From the NCBI GenBank assembly GCA_021401465.1, contig JADDMT010000078.1, positions 62,001-126,000 on the forward strand: a stretch of 64,000 bases of DNA, written 5' to 3'. The stretch comes from Teratosphaeria epicoccoides. Taxonomy: Eukaryota > Ascomycota > Dothideomycetes > Mycosphaerellales > Teratosphaeriaceae. The notes beneath the pieces are model-generated. The model saw nothing but the letters and a program-made list of their open reading frames with translations, ran no database searches and had not been told where the DNA came from. A program made the translations under genes and the position numbers. Within the stretch, counting starts at the first letter, position 1, and each line of letters opens with the position of its first letter. Below, piece after piece: positions 51,799 through 63,271 of this stretch.

Positions 51799-54700
51799 CT
51801 ACAACTCATCGTCCCTCGCACTTCCCTTCTCCCTCGCCGCCTTCAACATCTCCTCAAACTGCTCCTCCGTCGGCATCTCCTCGTCCGGCCCCATTGTCAT
51901 GAACTTCGAGTTCCCCTCCCCCTCCCCGTTCCTCGCCTCCTCAGTTGGAGCAGCGGTAGCCTCCTCCTTTGCCGCCGCCGAACTCGTAGCCTTGGCCTTC
52001 TCCTTCTTGCCCTTACTCGAACTGCTCTTCCCCTTCTTCGGCTTCTTCTTCTCCTTGTCAATCTTTTGATACACCAGCTGTGTCATAGCTTGGCTCAGCT
52101 TCGCCACCTTCTGCTCGAGATCCTTGACAGTAAAGGCGGGCTCGTCACTTTCTTTTAGTGACTGTTGTTCGGCTTCTTTCTCCTTGAGCCAGGACACGGT
52201 GCTCTCGTAGACGGACTTCAGATCCTTGAGGTCGACTTCCGTGTATCGCGAGAAATCGGACGGTGAGCTGTACTTAGGAATATCCGCGGTTGTGCTCGCA
52301 TCTGGCTCCTCCAGATCTCCCCACTCATCGGTCTCCGGTTTTGCGGTCGTGCTTGCCGAGCCAGCGGAAGCCTCGTATGCCGAAGCCGAGGCTTGTGCGG
52401 CGCTGGCACTGGCAATTTGGTCCCGCATTGTGTCGAGAAACTTCTCGGTCTGCTCCAGGCTGTTTCGTAAGGCGTGCACCTTCTCCGGACGAGCGACGGA
52501 TTCTTTTTGGCGCCTCTGAATGGGCTCGACCAGCTTCTTCAACCCCTTGAACATATCCTTCAATGATGCCTCCGTAGTCTTGGCAACATGACTCGGGTCC
52601 TCCATTAACGATCGAGCCGTCTCCAGGAGTTTAGTGATCTCATCCCGGACGGCTTGGGTGGAGAAAGATCGATATTCGTCATTGCCCAGGAAGTCGCGAA
52701 CGTAGTATGTGTAGCTCTCGAGGGTGTTCAAAGCCTCCTCTTTAGCCGCTCTTGCAAGATCTGACCTGTCAAATGCGGCAAGACGATCCTTCATCCGCTT
52801 GATATCCTCTGGCGAGGGCTGAGAAACACCATCCACCACAGTCGTGAATGCAATCGAGACGCTCTCTGTCCGCTTGGTCGGCTTTTCGGGTACCTTCGAT
52901 GTCGATGCCGATGCGCTTTCCGACGTTGCATCAGCGCCAGACGCAGATGTGGCGGAAGAAGCGGCATCAACTTCCTCGACTGGACCTTCGTTTTCAGCAC
53001 CTTCCTTCAGTGGCTCCTGATCTTTCTTTCCACCAAAGCCAAGCCAGTCCTTGACAGTATCGCCGACGGAGCCAGTCTTTCCACTACCCTCCACTTCGCA
53101 GCTCACAGTACCACCAACAACCTCAGGCAGACCGTCAATTGGGCTGAGTTTGATGCTGAACTTGGTCGCAATCTCCCCCTTTTCGCAGCCGAACTTGCTA
53201 TGCAGCTCCTTGACCGAGTCCGTCAGATTGCTCGTCTCGATGCGCGATACTGGACGGTCAGCCCCATTGACAACTTGGTAGAGCTTGAAAGCAAAATCGT
53301 CCTTATCCTTGAAGGTGATCTGCTTCGTAGCAGCATATTGACCGACCGCAGAAGTGGCACTGAACAGCTGCTGCTTCCTGTCCTTTCCACCATCCTTGTA
53401 CGCCATGCCAACTGCGTACCCAGCAATGTCAGAGTCGCGAATCTCCTTGACCTTGAACGATGGCGACAGACCAGCACCCTTGAAGGCAGCGCCAAACACT
53501 GCAGACTCATCTGCGTTAACGTTGCTCCTCAACTTCGTCGACCCGGCCAGTTCTTCCAACTTCCGCTGCACGAACGGCGTCCGTGTCGAACCACCATGGA
53601 GGATCACACTATCGACATCAGAGATCTCAATCCCGGCCTGAGCGAGCGCGTCCTTGAGCGGATCTGCCACACGCCCCACGAACGACTCGGCCAGCTTCTC
53701 CAGGTCTGCACGCGACAGCTTCGTCTTGAAGTCGATCTCTGGTAACAGCTCCTCGAAAGAGCTGCTCGTCTCACTGTTCGCCGACAGAACCTGACGCGCC
53801 TTCTCGGCGTCCTTCCAAATCCTCGACATTGCGCGGCCATTCTTCTTGATCTCATCCACACCGATACTTCGCGACTTCATGACCGGCTTGGTTGAAAACT
53901 TGTGAACATAGTCATCCGCGATCAATTGCGTCAAGCTGTCTCCTCCAAGTTGTCTGTCCCAACCTGTGCCCAAAACTGCAACCTCCTGAACAGTCTTATT
54001 GAACTTGCCGACATCTTTCACGCTCTTGCCTTGGAATCGCAGGACCGTAGCCGTGGTTGAGCCAGCACCCATGTTGTATACCACGTGTGTCTCAGGCTTC
54101 TCGCCCTTTGTGACCTCTGGAAATGTTCTGCTCTTCGCGTAGTCCAGCCCGACAGCCAGACCATCTGTGATCAGCGCGTTGACCTCAAACCCAGCCAACT
54201 GCGCCGCCTTCTCGATCGCTCGTCTTTCGTCCGCTGTGTAGAATGCTGGAACTGTAATGATCGCATCCCTCACCGCCGTGCCCTTACCAGCCATCACCTC
54301 AGCGTTCCGTCTCACATTCGCCAGCTCCATCGCCAACAGTTCCTCCACACTCCACGGCTTCTCCTCTTTAGCAAAGGCCTCACTTTTAACCACCGTTGTG
54401 CCAAGCTCCTTATCCTGCGTAGCCTTGACAGCAGGGTACCTGCCTCTGTACTCGTCCAGAAAGGCATTTGCATCATCCGTATATTGTAGCCCGAGCAGTG
54501 GTTTGAGATTCGGGAAGACCTCGCCAGGGAATCTGCCTTGTAACGCCAGTGCATCGCCGCCGTATGCACGTTCTGGATATACGCCAACTTCGGCGATGAT
54601 GTTGTTCTTTGAATCACGATTGGGCTTGAACGCTACTGCGGCGGCTTCTTTTCGCTTCGAATCCTTAGTCAAGACAATCTCGAGTGGTATGCCGGGCTTT

Positions 54701-54849
54701 ACGAGAGCTGCTTTCAAGTTTTGGGTGCCAAAGTCGATGCCCAGTACTGACGACGCGGCGCTGGCGGTCGTGGTGAACAACAGTATCAAAGCGAGCAACG
54801 TTGTAAGGCGCGACAGTGCGCCAATGCGCCTTCGATCCAAAGGAATCAT
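51799..54849 (-). CDS. LHS1: ER-lumen Hsp70-like chaperone Lhs1 (GRP170/HYOU1 family)
   Basis: A single exon of 1016 residues from the ATG giving MIPLDRRRIGALSRLTTLLALILL, a signal peptide; an upstream in-frame ATG at 54888 would put 13 polar residues before it. Lhs1 is the nucleotide exchange factor and holdase for BiP in the ER. The ATPase domain begins SSVLGIDFGTQNLKAALV and has YGGDALALQGRFPGEV, NMGAGSTTATVL and VILHGGSTRTPFVQRKLEEL. The lineage-typical acidic/Ser/Ala insert (about 600-680) and helical C-terminal lid follow. The extreme C-terminus is RDDEL, an HDEL-like ER-retention signal. Length is as expected for fungal Lhs1, well above ordinary Hsp70. The assignment is secure. Confidence 0.95.
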   Translation of the reverse strand: MIPLDRRRIGALSRLTTLLALILLFTTTASAASSVLGIDFGTQNLKAALVKPGIPLEIVLTKDSKRKEAAAVAFKPNRDSKNNIIAEVGVYPERAYGGDALALQGRFPGEVFPNLKPLLGLQYTDDANAFLDEYRGRYPAVKATQDKELGTTVVKSEAFAKEEKPWSVEELLAMELANVRRNAEVMAGKGTAVRDAIITVPAFYTADERRAIEKAAQLAGFEVNALITDGLAVGLDYAKSRTFPEVTKGEKPETHVVYNMGAGSTTATVLRFQGKSVKDVGKFNKTVQEVAVLGTGWDRQLGGDSLTQLIADDYVHKFSTKPVMKSRSIGVDEIKKNGRAMSRIWKDAEKARQVLSANSETSSSFEELLPEIDFKTKLSRADLEKLAESFVGRVADPLKDALAQAGIEISDVDSVILHGGSTRTPFVQRKLEELAGSTKLRSNVNADESAVFGAAFKGAGLSPSFKVKEIRDSDIAGYAVGMAYKDGGKDRKQQLFSATSAVGQYAATKQITFKDKDDFAFKLYQVVNGADRPVSRIETSNLTDSVKELHSKFGCEKGEIATKFSIKLSPIDGLPEVVGGTVSCEVEGSGKTGSVGDTVKDWLGFGGKKDQEPLKEGAENEGPVEEVDAASSATSASGADATSESASASTSKVPEKPTKRTESVSIAFTTVVDGVSQPSPEDIKRMKDRLAAFDRSDLARAAKEEALNTLESYTYYVRDFLGNDEYRSFSTQAVRDEITKLLETARSLMEDPSHVAKTTEASLKDMFKGLKKLVEPIQRRQKESVARPEKVHALRNSLEQTEKFLDTMRDQIASASAAQASASAYEASAGSASTTAKPETDEWGDLEEPDASTTADIPKYSSPSDFSRYTEVDLKDLKSVYESTVSWLKEKEAEQQSLKESDEPAFTVKDLEQKVAKLSQAMTQLVYQKIDKEKKKPKKGKSSSSKGKKEKAKATSSAAAKEEATAAPTEEARNGEGEGNSKFMTMGPDEEMPTEEQFEEMLKAAREKGSARDDEL

Positions 54850-55852
54850 GATGTATTGATCAGGCTCGAAGTGTCGTGTGATGCTCAATTGTGAGGACTG
54901 TAAGAGCCGAAGAGGAATTGAGTCACGGCATTGAGAAAGGCGATCCTTCGAGAAATGCCTAGAGGCAGATCTGGCCTTGGAAATTTATGGAGTTGGTCGT
55001 TTTTGAAAGTTGTTGCTTCGAAAGATTTCCATGTGACAGCTGTCCCATCCCACATCGTCACCTGAAACCCCCGAGATGCCGCCAATTCGAATAGGTATCT
55101 TAGGAAGTATCGTTGCAAAATCATCAACTTCGTCATCGCATTGCTTTTGACATGGATACAGACCCTCTGCAAGATCGTACGAAATGTGAGTCCTTCTGCA
55201 AGGTTCGTAGAACAGATAGGACCACTTGTATCGCTACGATTGAGCTACTTTCACTTGGCTTAGGGGTATGAAATAGGTCAGTCAGGACTCATTTAGCAGT
55301 CGGATCGCCCATTCATTAGGTGGACACTGCGGCTGCCTAGGAGGTAAGATCCAGGCAGGTAAGTATGGCGCTCCTAGTTGTCAAGCCGATACTAGAGGTA
55401 ATGTACGGATGTGCGAACAGTCTGTATGTCATTGCCGCACATTGCACTTCTCTGCACTGCTCTTGAGAAGGAAGATGCCAAACATGAGTACCATCGACAC
55501 GAAAATATCACGCCATGCTTTCCCAGGCCGTGTTTCTGGACATATTCCCAAACGTCTCCAGCTTCCAATATGGCTGCAAGACAGCGGATCGGCATTTTCT
55601 CTCTCGCCACGACCGTGCAGTCTACGTTGAATGATCCCCTGAGCCCGGCCTAGCACATGTTCTGAGCCAAATCTTGCAGTCAGCTTCACTTGGTGTGCAT
55701 CACTCTTTTTGCTACAGTCTCGTGTTATCACATGCGCTCGGACGTGCTGCTCTTGGCCATCGTTCGCTAGGTATAATTAAGTATTTGGCAATTTCCATAC
55801 TCTGCCATACTGAACGCTACACCAGCACATCGACCAAGACGAACCACGCATC
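54850..55852. other. Intergenic region, 1.0 kb
   Basis: Promoter regions of the divergent LHS1 and 55853 genes. Short frames on both strands are unsupported. No repeat is recognised. Confidence 0.5.
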
Positions 55853-56771
55853 ATGTCAGGGACTAGCAATCCTTGCGTACAGGATGTTGCTTGCTGGTCG
55901 AATATACGCGACACATCAGAGCTAGTCCAAGCCTGGGACCAGTCCATTAAGACCAGCGTCGACCACATCGGGGACCCTGAAGGCTTGGCTACGGAGCTTA
56001 TCATCGCCATTATGCCACTGGCTTCGCTCTCTGGGGAAGATCTCAAGGCATTGCACCATCTGCTCAGGTGGTCCAGAAAGTGCGCCCCGCTCGTGACAAG
56101 ATGCGCCGAAGACCTGATGCTCCTAACGCGGACCGCGCTCCCGAAGTGCTGAACGAGCTCGGATTGACGCGATTTCGCTGCATCTGCTGCGCCGTAATCT
56201 TTCCCTACCGCACATGGACACTGTCCCTTCCAATTTATTGGAGAGAAGAATGCGCAAGATGTCTGACGCAGAGCTGGGCGATGTATGGGAGGCGACGGAG
56301 CTGCGCAGGAATCTGCGCAAGCTAGATGCCACCTTTGTTCATGTTCGAGGCTCTCTCATCGCTGACTGGAAGGTCAACGAGCTGTCTCCCGGGAGCGATG
56401 AGATTCTGGCCGCGGCTGTCAGTCGTCAGGCTGCGGGCATCAGGGCGACAAGGGCTGTTGGTTATGTGCTGCCTCCCGAGTTGGTAGAGATGATCCGCGA
56501 AGTGGTGTCTGAGATGGGACATGGAGGACGGGATGGCAATGCAGAGGGAGGTGAAGACGAAGAAAAGAATGACATTAGGGCGCACGCTGAAGATCACCAG
56601 GGTGGTGCTCATGACCATGCTGCAGAAGAGTACGGTGTCGATGGAGATGAAGACGATGAGAATACCCAGACTGGCGTGTTCTCGACCTATTCAGGATCTC
56701 GAAATACACTTGGTAAGCCAGGCATTATTGCTGAGGAGACGATGGGCGAGTCCAGCATCTGTAGTCTGTAG
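55853..56771 (+). CDS. Hypothetical helical protein, two exons
   Basis: Exons 55853-56067 and 56147-56771 around a 79-bp intron (GTGGTC ... CCTAAC ... CCGAAG) give 279 residues. Splicing joins two separate open frames into one continuous helical stretch (LKALHHLLSAERARIDAISL). The N-terminal 190 residues look globular and alpha-helical. The last 90 residues are Glu/Asp/Gly/His-rich and disordered. There is no signal peptide and no recognised domain. It may be lineage-specific. The donor GTGGTC is not the commonest sequence, but the branch point and frame support the model. Confidence 0.6.
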
Positions 56772-57322
56772 AGCAGAAGCCACAGGCTCGCTACCCCTTC
56801 CCAGATCATTCCCAGCCGATCTGTAGGCTGTAGCATCTGGTTCAACCGCCCGCTGCGCTAAATTGGTGCCCACCATTCCTGAACACTATCTCGACCCTTG
56901 CAGTACTCTTGCAGCAGCCTCATCCTGCTATCATGCGTCACGCGAAGCTCACCTGTTTTTGCCGACGCTACGTCTCGGTGAATATATTCATTCAAGTCCT
57001 CCCGTTGGACTGTGGAGAGATGGCGGGGCAAGCGCGAAGTATGAGTGGAGGAAATCTGGAACATGTGCCGCGTTAGCCTTGCTGGGTGTGCGATAGGCAG
57101 GTTATGATTTGATGTGGCCCGGCGCGTCACTGCGCAGCTACTGCTGTGCTGTATATATCCACCCGTGGATGTTGCTGAACGTTGCATCATCCGAAGTCTT
57201 TGCTTTGTAGGTGTCGCGAATAGTCTCTACGTTGTCCGCGTCTTCGGAATGCACAAAACATAATCAACGCGAACACAATCCGTGAAAATTGCAAAGTATC
57301 GTAAGGCGGGAAGGCCGGCGTC
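56772..57322. other. Intergenic region upstream of OSH1
   Basis: A 551-bp stretch with the 3' flank of the hypothetical gene and the promoter of OSH1. No gene is recognised. Confidence 0.5.
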
Positions 57323-60300
57323 ATGAGCGAGACAGGGGGGTGAGCCAACACGTGGATTTATGGACAAGCAATGCCGAGACATAGCAGCGCATGCATGCAT
57401 TCTTGTCTGTGCTACGACAGCTCTGCTGACGGTTTGTTGATGTCAACAGGTTGCACAAGCGAAGCAAGTCCGCAGTGACACGCGCATTGCAGCGAATCTC
57501 AAGTCGAGGTGATGTGCCAACATTAGGAAGCCAGAGCGAGCAAGCACAAGCAGAGGCCGAGATGCCCAGTCCCCAGCGAAGTTCCAATGGCGGCTTTCTC
57601 CAACCGACGGCGATTCGAGCTTCGGTCTCCTCGACGCGACCGCATCTATCTACTACCATGTCCAACACCTCGGTCCCGCATTCGAGCAATTTATCGCCGA
57701 GCGTCGGTGAGCCGAGCACGAATGTGCCTACTAGCGGGACACAAGGAGCGACGATAGAGCAGTCAGTCAGGTTGTTCAAGGTCTTTGAGGCACTAAGAAG
57801 CGGGGACACGGCGGCGATCGCAAGGGCTTGCAAGCCTGACGCGGAGTCCAAGTTGGAAGGCACGACTGTGCTCCACCTCGCGATCCAATGCGCCGAGCAG
57901 CCTGTTGTCGAGCATGTGCTGTCACAGCAGAGCTCGGACATTAATGCGCGAGATCGAGATGGCAACACGCCTCTCCATGTGGCTGCGATGTTAGGCAGAG
58001 CACACGTGGTTAGACTGTTATTGAGCCGATCTGACGTCCATGACGCTGTCGCCAACAACAAAGGTCAGACACCTTTGGATCTGGCGCGGAGTCCAGAGAT
58101 CTTCCAGCAGCTACAGCTGTGGCGCTCAATGTGCATTGATGGGAAGGTGCGTGAAATACAGCGCAGTGTGGGTGATGGCAACTACGACCGACTCGAGCAG
58201 CTGCTGGGCGAGAGTAGGGTCAGGACGACAGTTGATGTCAATGGACCGGAGCTTGCGACAGACCCACTGACGACCGAATTTGGTGGCACGCTTCTCCATG
58301 AAGCTGCGCGGAAGAAGGACCTCAAGCTAGCCCAGGTCTTGCTGCTGAATGGGGCCGATCCATTCAAGCGCGATCGAAAGGGCAAGCTGCCTCAAGACGT
58401 CACGAAGGATGAGAAGACGAGAGCAATTCTCAAGAAGTCACCAGCTGCCCAGGCAGCACAACGCACCATTCAGGAGAAGACGATTCTTGGCGAAACTGCA
58501 CAAGCAGGTGGCATGCCCGTTGCAGAAGCAGGACCCGGCGGTAAAGAGAGCCGTGAGATCAAGGGTTACCTGCGCAAATGGACCAACTATACCAGCGGCT
58601 ACAAACTGCGCTGGTTTGTATTGGAGGATGGTGTATTGTCATACTACAAGCACCAAGATGATGCAGGATCCGCGTGTCGTGGAGCCATCAACATGAAAAT
58701 CGCCCAGTTGCACATGGACCCGAAGGATAAGCTGCTGTTCGAGATTCATGGCAAGTCATCAGTTAAGTATTTGTTGAAGGCAAATCATCAGGTTGAGGCC
58801 AAACGTTGGTTCTGGGCGCTCAACAATGCCATACAGTGGGCCAAAGACGAAGCTCGCGAAGAGCAGAAGCGGCAGCAGCAGGAAACCCTTGCTATCCGCC
58901 AAGCACGAAGCGAGCAGATTGAGCGTCAGCACACACGTGAAGCAGAAGTTGCCCAGACTAGCAAGGGCATGCTGATTCCAGGCGCATCTGCAGACACGGC
59001 GTCAAATGGAGGGTCCACCCCTCTTCTTGGCACTTCGGTGGGCGATGCAAATAGTTATGGCGGCAGTGTCCATGATGGCGACTCAACCAAGGCGCCCAGT
59101 CCGTTCAATATTGCAATGATCGATGGGGACATGGATGACGATGAGGACTATATCGATGATGCCAGCAGTCACGAGGTTAGACCAGCGAGTAAGGATGCAT
59201 TCAACATTACCGCGCAGTCTGTGAAGCTTCAGTTGGATCTTCTTGAACATGTGGCTGCTGCATTGCAGCATGAGAAAAAGGAAAGACCGGACATGGCTAT
59301 TAGCCATTTCACCGTTGTGCAGGCTCTTGCATCATACGACACCGCGGTCGGCAACCTCAAGGGCCTTCTTATGGATCTTCTGAGAATCTCTCGAGACCAT
59401 GAAGCTTACTGGCAGTACCGCATCGACCGGGAGCAGAACATTCGTCGATTGTGGGAAGACAGCATGGCAAAGGTAGCCCAAGAGCACGAGGAGCTCGAGA
59501 ACCGCATCGGCGAGTCAGAAGACAAGCGGAAGCGGACGAAGAGAGCTTTGCGTGAGGTTTTGGAGGGTCAGGTACATGAAGTTGGAGAGTCGGGTAGGCA
59601 GTCAGAGGTTATCACTGCGAAGTCTCCAACCCTGCAGCCTCTGGGCGACACAGCGAAGAACAAGCGACTGACGATTGCTGAGCTTACCAACAATGAAGTC
59701 AGTGATGCCGATAGTGCGGACGAAGAAGAGTTCTTTGACGCAATTGACTCTGGAGAGATCGAGGTGGTCGATGTCATGCCGCCTGCAAGCCCGTCAGCGC
59801 CTCCATGGGAACCTGTTGTCTCTATCAATTGCCTCGACGGCGCAGGCTCGGCCTCTGAGGAGCGCGAGAAGAGGGCGATGGAGATTGCGAAGTCATACAA
59901 GGGGTATGAAGATGGGCTAAGGAAGCGGTTGAAGCTTGACGCGGACAACCGGCCAAAGGTTGGGCTCTGGGTGAGTGTGGACAGCATGCGACTGATTTGA
60001 CATGACGTCCTGACACCGTGTTCAGGGAATCCTGAAGTCCATGATCGGCAAAGACATGACGAAGATGACGCTGCCTGTCTCTTTCAACGAGCCAACGTCT
60101 CTGCTCTATCGTGTCGTGGAAGATATGGAGTACACCGAGCTCCTCGACACAGCTGCGGATCGCACAGACTCTACCGAACGCCTTGTGTATGTCGCCGGTT
60201 TCGCAGCATCAGAGTACGCGTCCACCATTGGCCGTGTCGCCAAGCCGTTCAACCCTCTGTTGGGTGAGACGTACGAGTATGTGCGACCAGACTTAGGCTA

Positions 60301-61180
60301 CCGCTTCTTCATCGAGCAGGTCTCTCATCATCCTCCTGTCGGCGCTGCATACGCTGAGTCACCGAGATGGACATACTACGGCGAGTCCGCAGTCAAGTCC
60401 AAATTCTACGGCAAGTCCTTCGAATTCAATCCTCTCGGCACCTGGTTTTGCACCCTTCGCACACCAGAAGGCAAAGAAGAACTGTACACATGGAAAAAGG
60501 TCACATCTTCCGTCGTCGGCATCATTACCGGCAACCCAGTCGTCGACAACTATGGCCCGATGGAAGTCAAAAATTGGACCACAGGCGAAATCTGCTATCT
60601 GGACTTCAAGCCCAAAGGTTGGAAAGCCAGCTCCGCCTTCCAAGTTACGGGCCGCGTCGTCGACCGCGACGGCAAAACGCGCTGGTCGATCGGCGGGCGC
60701 TGGAACGACAAGATCTACGCTCGTTTCACCCCGGGCTACGAAGCTACTCTCGACGCCTCCAATTCCGCTGCCCAGGAAATGGACAAAGCGTTCCTGATCT
60801 GGCAGGCGCATGGAAGGCCGACGGGGATCCCGTTCAATCTCACGCCATTCGTGGTGACACTGAATGACTTGCCGGAGCGATTAAAGGATGTGGTTGCCCC
60901 AACAGATTCGAGACTGAGGCCGGACCAGAGGGCGATGGAAGAGGGAGAGTATGATTTTGCGGCTGTGGAGAAGAATCGGGTGGAGGAGAAGCAAAGGGCG
61001 AGGAGGAGGCAGAGGGAGGCGAGAGGGGAGCATTTCGAGCCGAGGTGGTTTTCGAAGGCAAGGCATCCAGTCACGGGGGAGGAGTTTTGGGATTTTGGTC
61101 ACCAGTACTGGAAGGTGAGGGAAGAGGTGGTTGAGGGGAAGAGGAGGTGGAGTGAGGAGGGGTTGGAGGATATTTTCTAG
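57323..61180 (+). CDS. OSH1: Oxysterol-binding protein Osh1/Swh1 type (ANK-PH-FFAT-ORD)
   Basis: Exons 57323-57339, 57450-59970 and 60026-61180 (introns of 110 and 55 bp) give 1230 residues. The first coding exon is 17 nt and gives MSETGG before LHKRSKSAVTRALQ; the main exon opens with TTG, not ATG, so an upstream exon is required. Osh1 moves sterol/phosphoinositide between membranes at ER contact sites. Domains: ankyrin repeats (about 120-320, with DGNTPLHVAAMLGRAHVVRL and GTLLHEAARKKDL), PH domain (about 375-470, EIKGYLRKWTNYTSGYKLRW), a FFAT-like EEEFFDAID (about 765) for binding VAP/Scs2, and the ORD domain (about 850-1200) with the signature EQVSHHPP. Length and order match fungal Osh1/Osh2. 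The second intron lies just before the ORD (LW|GILKSMIGKDMTKM). Confidence 0.94.
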
Positions 61181-61717
61181 CGCTGTGGGATAGGCGGAGC
61201 TGTAATCAAGCGGTGACGTTTGATGCGGTGCGCGGGCTATGGGTCGGGATGTTGTGAATGAGTTATGACGAGGCTTCTGGGATGAGAAAGGATGTATGTA
61301 TAGTTGGTGGGCCGGGACGGGGTGCGATGTACGATTATGGGACACCGGGAGACAGAGCTTCCTTGCTCGAGCTGCTTCGAAAAGTTGAATTGCAGATTTA
61401 ATTGCATCTTCTCCTTCTGCTGCTCCAACATATCCTTCCACCCGTCCGTTGCATCTCGAGCGAGCGGGAGGGAGACGGGCGTTGATTCGACCGACTACTG
61501 TGAACGATAAAGCCAAGTAGTGCTTGACGGAGTCTTTTTTTGAGTGGCTGATGCTCCGGCTAACTTTGGATTATAGTAGGGCTAGTACGCGAGAGCGTAG
61601 CGAAGCAACGTGTTGTGCGGCTTTCTCTCTCGAGGCAACCAGTGGTAACATGCCTCGCGGTTGCTTGAGCGCCGGACGTCTCTTACACTCTTCCATCAAC
61701 CCTCTCAGCCATTCACC
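61181..61717. other. Convergent intergenic region
   Basis: A 537-bp gap between the 3' ends of OSH1 and UTP6. It holds a stretch at 61574-61600 (gctagtacgcgagagcgtag) resembling repeat-derived sequence in style, but no clear copy elsewhere in the window. No gene is recognised. Confidence 0.45.
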
Positions 61718-63037
61718 TCATACGCCTGTCCACACTTGAAGCAATGTCGCGCTGTCGATCTTGCCATCTGCTTTCATCACCTCCGTGAGCCTTCTGACAT
61801 GCTTGTTCCTCGCTCTGAGCATGTTCGCGCCTACGATCCGCAGATATCGTGCCAGACTCGCTGTGATCACCGTCACTACGTCCTCGTCAAGTTCCTCCTC
61901 CTCCTCCTCCTTCTTCTCCAGATACGGCATCAGCATCAGTACACCCTTCTCTGCCAACAGCACCTGCTGCTTGTCCGAACTCGCCGCCAGCCCGCTCTTC
62001 ACGTGCGCCAGACTCTTCCCCAGCGCAAGAGGGAATTCCACAGAACTAGCCTGCACACCGAATAACTCCCGCCTCGCCTCACAGATCGCCAATTCCGGCG
62101 ACCCAGCAGCGTGCTCCCTCAGCCAGTCGAGAATATGCTGCAATATCCTCTCCGCTGACGGCACAAGCGCAAACTCCGCAACCAATCCATAGAAGTCCTC
62201 GGCAATCGAAGGATCGCTCCTGAACTCCTTCACCGACGCATCGAAAATCGCCAGCACAATCGCGCCGGTGTATGCCGGCGCACTCGCAAACCTTTCCAAC
62301 GTCTTCTGATCCACCTGTTCCACCGCTCTCCCCGCATCCAATTCAAAATCCTCCGCCGTGACAGTAGGAAGCGTCAACATATCCTCATCCTCGCGCACCT
62401 CCCCACCCACATCTGGCGCCCTCTCCTCGTCCAGGCCTAGGATCTTGCGCCTCGCAGCGATTTTAGCGAGGTACACCATCTCCAATTTCGCATACTCTAG
62501 CCATAACTCTTTCTTGTCTTTACAAAACCGCAGACCCCGCTGCAAATACGCGCGCGCGGTACTCATATCGCCCTCCTGCTCGGCATACCATTTCGCCGCC
62601 AGGATCCAAAGCATATACTCCCTCGGCTTTAATCGAAGCACGCTCGTGAACACCTTCGCCAACTTCTTCCCCGCTTTCTCTCGCTGACAGAACTGGATAT
62701 ACTGCATCCACAGTCCCAAATCACCAGGAAATTTCCTGGTGGCGCGATCGAGGATGAAGAAGACGTTTCGTTGGCCGCTGAATTGTTTTGTAGATTTGAC
62801 GCCCAGACGTTTGCATCTCTTCTTCCTTAGAGAGTCGAGGTTCAATTCGTACGTGGCGTATTTGGCGTAGTCGCTAGGTTTGGTGCCGCGGGCGTTGATG
62901 GTGTGCTCAAAGTCGCTTCTCTTGGCGGTGATAGAGGTGATTTCTTGAGGGGTGAAGATCTGGAGGCGGGAGAGTTCTTGAAGGGCGGGGACGTGTTGTT
63001 CGAGGTAGAAGCGGGCTTTGTCGCTGGCGCCGGACAT
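61718..63037 (-). CDS. UTP6: U3 snoRNP / SSU processome protein Utp6
   Basis: A single exon of 439 residues from the ATG giving MSGASDKARFYLEQHVPALQ; the frame stays open upstream but the added sequence is unlike the family. Utp6 is a nucleolar component of the small-subunit processome for 18S rRNA maturation. The start, YLEQHVPALQELSRLQIFTP, is typical, followed by INARGTKPSDYAKYATYELN and HAT (half-TPR) repeats such as LDRATRKFPGDLGLWMQYIQ, VFTSVLRLKPREYMLWILAA and AYLQRGLRFCKDKKELWLEY. An acidic EEEEEEL run lies near residue 380. It shares a 234-bp divergent promoter with the Cwh43 gene. The assignment is secure. Confidence 0.93.
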   Translation of the reverse strand: MSGASDKARFYLEQHVPALQELSRLQIFTPQEITSITAKRSDFEHTINARGTKPSDYAKYATYELNLDSLRKKRCKRLGVKSTKQFSGQRNVFFILDRATRKFPGDLGLWMQYIQFCQREKAGKKLAKVFTSVLRLKPREYMLWILAAKWYAEQEGDMSTARAYLQRGLRFCKDKKELWLEYAKLEMVYLAKIAARRKILGLDEERAPDVGGEVREDEDMLTLPTVTAEDFELDAGRAVEQVDQKTLERFASAPAYTGAIVLAIFDASVKEFRSDPSIAEDFYGLVAEFALVPSAERILQHILDWLREHAAGSPELAICEARRELFGVQASSVEFPLALGKSLAHVKSGLAASSDKQQVLLAEKGVLMLMPYLEKKEEEEEELDEDVVTVITASLARYLRIVGANMLRARNKHVRRLTEVMKADGKIDSATLLQVWTGV

Positions 63038-63271
63038 GTTTTGGTATGGCGAGTGTGGAGATGTATTTGTGGTTGATCTCGAGGGAATATTTGGCGAGCG
63101 TTTGTTGCGGCTCTGCGGGTGCACGCGGCGGCAACGTACCTCGGCTGCAGTAGCTCCATTAGGTTGAGTACGGCTGCTGGTCAGGCACATCTCCCTGAAT
63201 TGGTGAAGAAGCTCACATTGAGACCCTACTCTCTCCTTCATCTCCTTCTTCGTACGCAGGGCCTGGCAACA
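63038..63271. promoter_or_regulatory. Bidirectional promoter between UTP6 and CWH43
   Basis: The 234 bp between two divergent start codons must carry both promoters. I see no named factor site. Confidence 0.55.
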
